From Methylocaldum sp002005105 (GTDB taxonomy: Bacteria; Pseudomonadota; Gammaproteobacteria; Methylococcales; Methylococcaceae), in NCBI RefSeq assembly GCF_051027545.1, contig NZ_CP194902.1:4340001-4404000 (forward strand): a stretch of DNA of 64,000 nucleotides, given 5' to 3'. Made by a program: the position numbers and the translations under genes. The notes beneath the pieces are model-generated. The model made no database searches, had not been told where the DNA came from, and worked only from the letters and a program-made list of their open reading frames with translations. Below are positions 60,494 through 64,000 of this stretch, piece after piece (the stretch's first letter is position 1; each line of letters starts with the position of its first letter).

Positions 60494-60616
60494 CCCCGGC
60501 AGGGAAGGGGCCGACTAAAGGCCCGTTTGCGATTGGGACTGCCGGGGTCCAGTTTACAGGGACGTAGACGCTAAAACCTTCCGTGGCTTCTGGATTCCGG
60601 CACGCCCTGCCGGAAT
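60494..60616. repeat. Composite palindrome with inserted GACTAAA cassette
   Basis: Outer arms CCCCGGCAG (60494-60502) and CTGCCGGGG (60539-60547) enclose a cassette of the modular family: GGGCC-GACTAAA-GGCCC with the GTTTGCGATTGG tail (60503-60538). A second hairpin TTCCGGCA/TGCCGGAA follows at 60595-60616, the widespread ATTCCGGCA type repeat. It lies in the ilvN-ilvC gap. Confidence 0.7.
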
Positions 60617-60666
60617 GACGGGTAATACTGGCATTTGTTATACGCTGCAGTCGTCATCGGCATTAG

Positions 60667-61158
60667 TTAGGCGTGAAGCCCGCGGTCGCCGCGCAGAATG
60701 CCCGTTGTGCCGGAGCGCACGACCTCGATGATGGCCTCCTGATCGAGCGTCTGGAGAAACGCGTCCAGCTTGGACTTTTCGCCGGTAACCTCGATGACGT
60801 AGCTCACCGGCGTAACATCGATGATTTTTCCGCGAAAGATATCGGTCAGGCGAATGATTTCCTCCCGCGCCCTGTCGACGGCACGCACTTTCACCATCAT
60901 CAATTCACGTTCGATGTGGGAAGATTCCGAAATATCGATGAGTTTGACCACATCGATCAGCTTGTTGAGCTGCTTGGTAATCTGCTCGATGATCTCGTCG
61001 CTGCCGGTGGTAACCAGCGTCATTCGCGACAAGGACGCATCCTCCGTGGGCGCCACGGTCAACGACTCGATGTTGTATCCGCGTGCGGAAAAAAGTCCCG
61101 CCACCCGCGACAACGCCCCCGATTCGTTCTCCATCAAAATGGAAATGATGTGGCGCAT
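60667..61158 (-). CDS. ilvN: Acetolactate synthase small (regulatory) subunit
   Basis: 163 residues, the usual length. The N-terminal ACT domain is clear (NESGALSRVAGLFSARGYNIESL, quoted in pieces: NESGALSRVAGLF and GYNIESL), which binds valine for feedback control; the C-terminal activation domain follows. It overlaps the end of ilvB by one base (TGATG-type junction), so both are made together. Also called ilvH. Confidence 0.95.
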   Translation of the reverse strand: MRHIISILMENESGALSRVAGLFSARGYNIESLTVAPTEDASLSRMTLVTTGSDEIIEQITKQLNKLIDVVKLIDISESSHIERELMMVKVRAVDRAREEIIRLTDIFRGKIIDVTPVSYVIEVTGEKSKLDAFLQTLDQEAIIEVVRSGTTGILRGDRGLHA

Positions 61159-62888
61159 CAGGCAAGCTCCCTCTCGATGGTGACGCCGGGAGCGAGGCGC
61201 ATCTCATGGTGAGCCTTGCCGGCCTCGATCATCGGATATACGTTCTCGGTCGGATCGGTCAGGAAATTCATGAATACAGTACGATCCTTCAGCTTGAACG
61301 CCTCCTCCAGTGCCGGGCGCACGTCGGCGGGCTTTTCGATGTGCATGCCGATATGGCCGTAAGCTTCGGCCAGCTTGACGAAATCGGGAATGGTCTCCAA
61401 GTAGGAGTGGGAGTAGCGGCTTTCGTAGGTGAATTCCTGCCACTGGCGGACCATGCCCATGTAACCGTTATTGAGATTAACGATTTTGATAGGCGTGCGG
61501 TATTGCAGGGCCGTAGCCAACTCCTGGATGCACATCTGAATGCTCGCCTCCCCGGTCACGCAGGCCACGTCCGCATCGGGGTGAGCCAGCTTGGCGCCAA
61601 TGGCCGCCGGCAAACCGAACCCCATGGTGCCGAGTCCGCCCGAGTTGATCCAGCGGCGCGGCTTGTCGAATTTGTAGAACTGAGCCGTCCACATTTGATG
61701 CTGCCCGACATCGGACGTTACGAATGCATCGCCATTGGTGACTTCGTACAACTGCTCGATGACGTACTGCGGCTTGATCAGCGGACTATTCCGATCGTAA
61801 CGCAAGCAGTCCAAGGATTGCCAGCGCGCGATTTGATCCCACCATGCGGTAAGAGCATCTTCATCGGCCCGCTTCTCACTGCTCCCCAGTATCTCGATCA
61901 TGTCGTCCAGGACCGGGCCGACTTCACCGACGATGGGAACGTCGACACGCACCGTCTTGGAGATAGAAGCAGGATCGATATCGATGTGAATGATCTTCGC
62001 ATGCGGGCAAAACTGGCTGAGCTTGCCGGTAACCCGATCGTCGAACCGCGCACCGACGGCGAACAGCACATCGCATTCGTGCATGGCCATATTCGCCTCG
62101 TAGGTTCCGTGCATGCCCAGCATGCCCAGAAACTGCCGATCGGTGGCCGGATAGGCCCCCAATCCCATCAAGGTACTGGTGATGGGAAATCCGAGTATCC
62201 GGGTGATTTCCTTCAACTGTTCGGACGCATTGCCCAATATGACGCCGCCTCCCGAATAGATCATCGGCCTCTTGGCGGAGAGCAACAGCTCTACCGCTTT
62301 CTTGATCTGCCACCGATGCCCCTTGACCTGCGGGTTATAGGAGCGGATTGAAACCGAGCGCGGGTACTCGTAAGGAATCTTGAGATTGGGATCGGTGACG
62401 TCCTTCGGAACGTCGACCACCACGGGACCGGGTCGGCCGGTGGTGGCGATGTAGAACGCCTTCTTGATGGTCTCCGCCAGCTTGTGCACGTCCTTGACCA
62501 GAAAGTTGTGCTTTACACAGGGCCGGGTGATGCCGATAGTGTCGCACTCCTGGAAGGCATCGCTGCCGATGACCGGCAAGGGCACTTGGCCGGTGATGAT
62601 TACCATCGGAATCGAATCCATGTAGGCCGTCGCGATACCGGTGACTGCATTGGTGGCTCCGGGGCCGGAAGTCACCAGCACCACGCCGGGCTTGCCGGTC
62701 GAGCGCGCGTATCCATCCGCGGCATGGGTCGCGCCCTGTTCGTGGCGCACCAGGATGTGCTTCACGTCGTCCTGTCTGAACAGAGCATCGTAGATATGCA
62801 ATACGGCCCCGCCGGGGTAACCGAAAATGTATTCAACCCCTTCGTCCTTAAGACTTTGGACCAGGATTTCCGCGCCGCTGAGCTCCAC
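61158..62888 (-). CDS. ilvB: Acetolactate synthase large (catalytic) subunit
   Basis: 576 residues. A ThDP-dependent enzyme that joins pyruvate with pyruvate or 2-oxobutyrate. The N-terminal domain has the catalytic-Glu region, the middle domain the FAD site, and the C-terminal domain the ThDP motif GEASIQM...NLNNGY (Glu where many have GDG). The GTG start at 62888 is preceded by AGGGG and lies 16 bases after the T-run of a terminator hairpin. Order ilvB-ilvN-ilvC follows. Confidence 0.96.
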   Translation of the reverse strand: MELSGAEILVQSLKDEGVEYIFGYPGGAVLHIYDALFRQDDVKHILVRHEQGATHAADGYARSTGKPGVVLVTSGPGATNAVTGIATAYMDSIPMVIITGQVPLPVIGSDAFQECDTIGITRPCVKHNFLVKDVHKLAETIKKAFYIATTGRPGPVVVDVPKDVTDPNLKIPYEYPRSVSIRSYNPQVKGHRWQIKKAVELLLSAKRPMIYSGGGVILGNASEQLKEITRILGFPITSTLMGLGAYPATDRQFLGMLGMHGTYEANMAMHECDVLFAVGARFDDRVTGKLSQFCPHAKIIHIDIDPASISKTVRVDVPIVGEVGPVLDDMIEILGSSEKRADEDALTAWWDQIARWQSLDCLRYDRNSPLIKPQYVIEQLYEVTNGDAFVTSDVGQHQMWTAQFYKFDKPRRWINSGGLGTMGFGLPAAIGAKLAHPDADVACVTGEASIQMCIQELATALQYRTPIKIVNLNNGYMGMVRQWQEFTYESRYSHSYLETIPDFVKLAEAYGHIGMHIEKPADVRPALEEAFKLKDRTVFMNFLTDPTENVYPMIEAGKAHHEMRLAPGVTIERELA

Positions 62889-62903
62889 GGTTTCAACACC
62901 CCT

Positions 62904-62932
62904 AAAAAAGAATCAGGCGTTTCGAAAACGCC
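62904..62932 (-). terminator. Intrinsic terminator / attenuator before ilvB
   Basis: On the minus strand the stem GGCGTTT-TCG-AAACGCC (62932-62916) is followed by TGATTCTTTTTT (T-run 62909-62904), ending 15 bases before the ilvB GTG. Since no gene ends just upstream, it probably works as an attenuator of the ilv operon. Confidence 0.65.
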
Positions 62933-62936
62933 CGTT

Positions 62937-63340
62937 TCGGCCGAGACAACAAAATAAAAATAGCCGATAACGGTACTCGGATTCGCATACTCCGTCAAGC
63001 CGCTGCCACGCGGATGGCGTTCGTTCGATCCTCGCATGACGTTTCCCGGAATTGTACCGTACTTGGACAGCGGAAACGCCTCGATAGTGACCTCAGTGAC
63101 TTCGGCCACTTACGCAGCGTTGACGAACCGGTACTTTTGTTCTGGATACATTTCCACTTCGAATGGATTGACTCCGAGCATGATGACCCGCGCCGGCGTA
63201 ACAACTCTCTCGGTATGCACCGCTAGTTGCCGTATGCCGCGCCATCCGCGGATCTTGCGGAACATGATTGTTCAGAAGTGGCGCCCCGGCGGTGTTCATC
63301 AAAGCAGCCCAAAGCCTTATTCGACCAAACGGGGTGCGCG
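62937..63340 (-). promoter_or_regulatory. ilv leader region
   Basis: About 400 bases between cysQ and the attenuator. On the minus strand a TACAAT at 63056-63051, lacking a good -35, could start a leader of roughly 155 nt. A frame from ATG 63037 runs through PSTVIGYFYFVVSAETG, with Val-Ile and Val-Val codons just before the terminator stem, as a possible leader peptide; it is not strongly enriched and continues past the hairpin. Bases 63060-63340 hold nothing recognised. Confidence 0.35.
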
Positions 63341-64000
63341 TCAGCCTTCTATGCCGTCCGCGTATCTGCACCAATCCCTGGATTTGTCACCAAACACGAG
63401 AAAATAAGGATTGAGCAGCGACGGCTTGGTGTTGTAAAGCAGTGGCTGACCGCGCAAGTCGGTCACCTCGCCACCGGCTTCCTTCACTATGCAATGCGCC
63501 GCCGCGGTATCCCATTCCGAGGTCAGACCGATGCGGGGATAGAGATCCGCCGCGCCTTCCGCCACCCAGCAGAGTTTCAGCGAACTGCCGATCGATACGA
63601 GTCGATGCTCGCCCAGTCGGTTCAGATAGACTGCCAACCCTTCGGTCTGGTGCGAGCGACTGCCGACCACCCTCAGCGGATGATGGGCACTCGTCGTCAC
63701 TTCGATGTTTTGCGGGGGCGAATCGTCGATCTGCCTGTACGCACCGCACCCCTCGGACGCAAAGTAGCAAAGATCTTTCGCCGGCGCATACACCACGCCG
63801 AGCACCGGTTGGTGACGGTGAATCAAGGCCACGTTAACGGTGAACTCGCCGTTTCGCTTGATAAACTCCTTGGTGCCATCCAGAGGATCGATCAGCCAAA
63901 AGGTCTCCCAGTCGCTTCGCTCCTCGAACGGCAAACTTTTGGATTCTTCCGAAATGATCGGATAGGCCGGACGCAACGCCGCGAGCCCTTCGACCAGACA
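63341..64000 (-). CDS. cysQ: 3'(2'),5'-bisphosphate nucleotidase, partial (5' end outside window)
   Basis: The C-terminal 219 residues are visible; the frame stays open to the window edge, and about 50 residues are missing. The inositol-monophosphatase-family metal motif WLIDPLDGTKEF and the second motif EWDTAAAHCIVKEAGG are intact, and ISEES is the upstream Glu motif. The enzyme removes the 3'-phosphate of PAP/PAPS from sulfate assimilation. CysQ is favoured over inositol phosphatase because of KEFIKRNGEFTVN after the metal site. It is on the same strand as ilv but 450 bases ahead. Confidence 0.9.
   Translation of the reverse strand, partial: CLVEGLAALRPAYPIISEESKSLPFEERSDWETFWLIDPLDGTKEFIKRNGEFTVNVALIHRHQPVLGVVYAPAKDLCYFASEGCGAYRQIDDSPPQNIEVTTSAHHPLRVVGSRSHQTEGLAVYLNRLGEHRLVSIGSSLKLCWVAEGAADLYPRIGLTSEWDTAAAHCIVKEAGGEVTDLRGQPLLYNTKPSLLNPYFLVFGDKSRDWCRYADGIEG

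Noticed and set aside
63014..63407. Plus-strand frames opposite the ilv leader and cysQ end
   Set aside because: Short, overlapping one another, without ribosome-binding site or family motif.
1..64000. CRISPR arrays, rRNA, tRNA, complete insertion sequences
   Set aside because: No regularly spaced direct repeats, no tRNA-like T-arm and acceptor pair, no rRNA signature and no complete transposase gene were seen by reading. A tRNAscan or Infernal search would settle it.

Overview
The window looks like a chromosomal segment of a moderately GC-rich gammaproteobacterium. The minus-strand order ilvB-ilvN-ilvC-pssA-leuA, a high-potential iron-sulfur protein, a formate-hydrogenlyase-like gene set and the many short palindromic repeats would fit a methanotroph of the Methylococcales. 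That is inference: no methane or methanol oxidation gene, rRNA or tRNA was seen.

Layout. (1) 1-5074: hairpin-rich DNA, a HiPIP, an EF-hand protein, a P-loop kinase, small membrane proteins, a SolA-like flavoenzyme and a PepSY-like secreted protein. (2) 5075-7394: an M20 amidohydrolase overlapping a YbdK-type ligase. (3) 7871-14545: a di-haem lipoprotein and an unusual cytochrome P450 in one operon, convergent with a patatin-like lipase and an SDR; this may be a bacterial oxylipin module. (4) 15314-20078: a DUF2235 hydrolase, a beta-propeller lactonase-like protein, an exbB/exbD relic, a sigma-54-type promoter before a small cysteine protein, and a weak hypothetical gene. (5) 25718-20183 (minus): periplasmic binding protein, beta-barrel, GGDEF/EAL protein and class I terpene synthase in a row. 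(6) 26728-36281: a hyf-like operon with a -24/-12 promoter. It encodes membrane and peripheral subunits of a group-4-hydrogenase/complex I relative, but the large subunit lacks the NiFe cysteines, and a SulP anion transporter gene is translationally embedded between hyfF and hyfG. (7) 36594-50727: histidine kinase, ABC-2 exporter with HlyD adaptor, pepN, POT transporter, degenerate GGDEF protein, DUF99 protein, lipoprotein, alcohol dehydrogenase, a conserved unknown and a periplasmic haem protein. (8) 51024-55183: RND efflux adaptor and pump. (9) 55324-64000 (minus): rimI, family-4 uracil-DNA glycosylase, leuA, pssA, ilvC, ilvN, ilvB behind a likely attenuator, and the 3' part of cysQ.

Three families of interspersed palindromic elements lie in the intergenic spaces. 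One is modular: it carries zero to three hairpin cassettes in which loop and 3' tail are conserved while the stem changes with both arms compensated. The same cassette also sits inside an unrelated palindrome upstream of ilvC. The strongest leads are the SulP-containing, NiFe-less hyf-like operon, the di-haem/P450 pair, the four-gene c-di-GMP/terpene row and the modular hairpin repeat.
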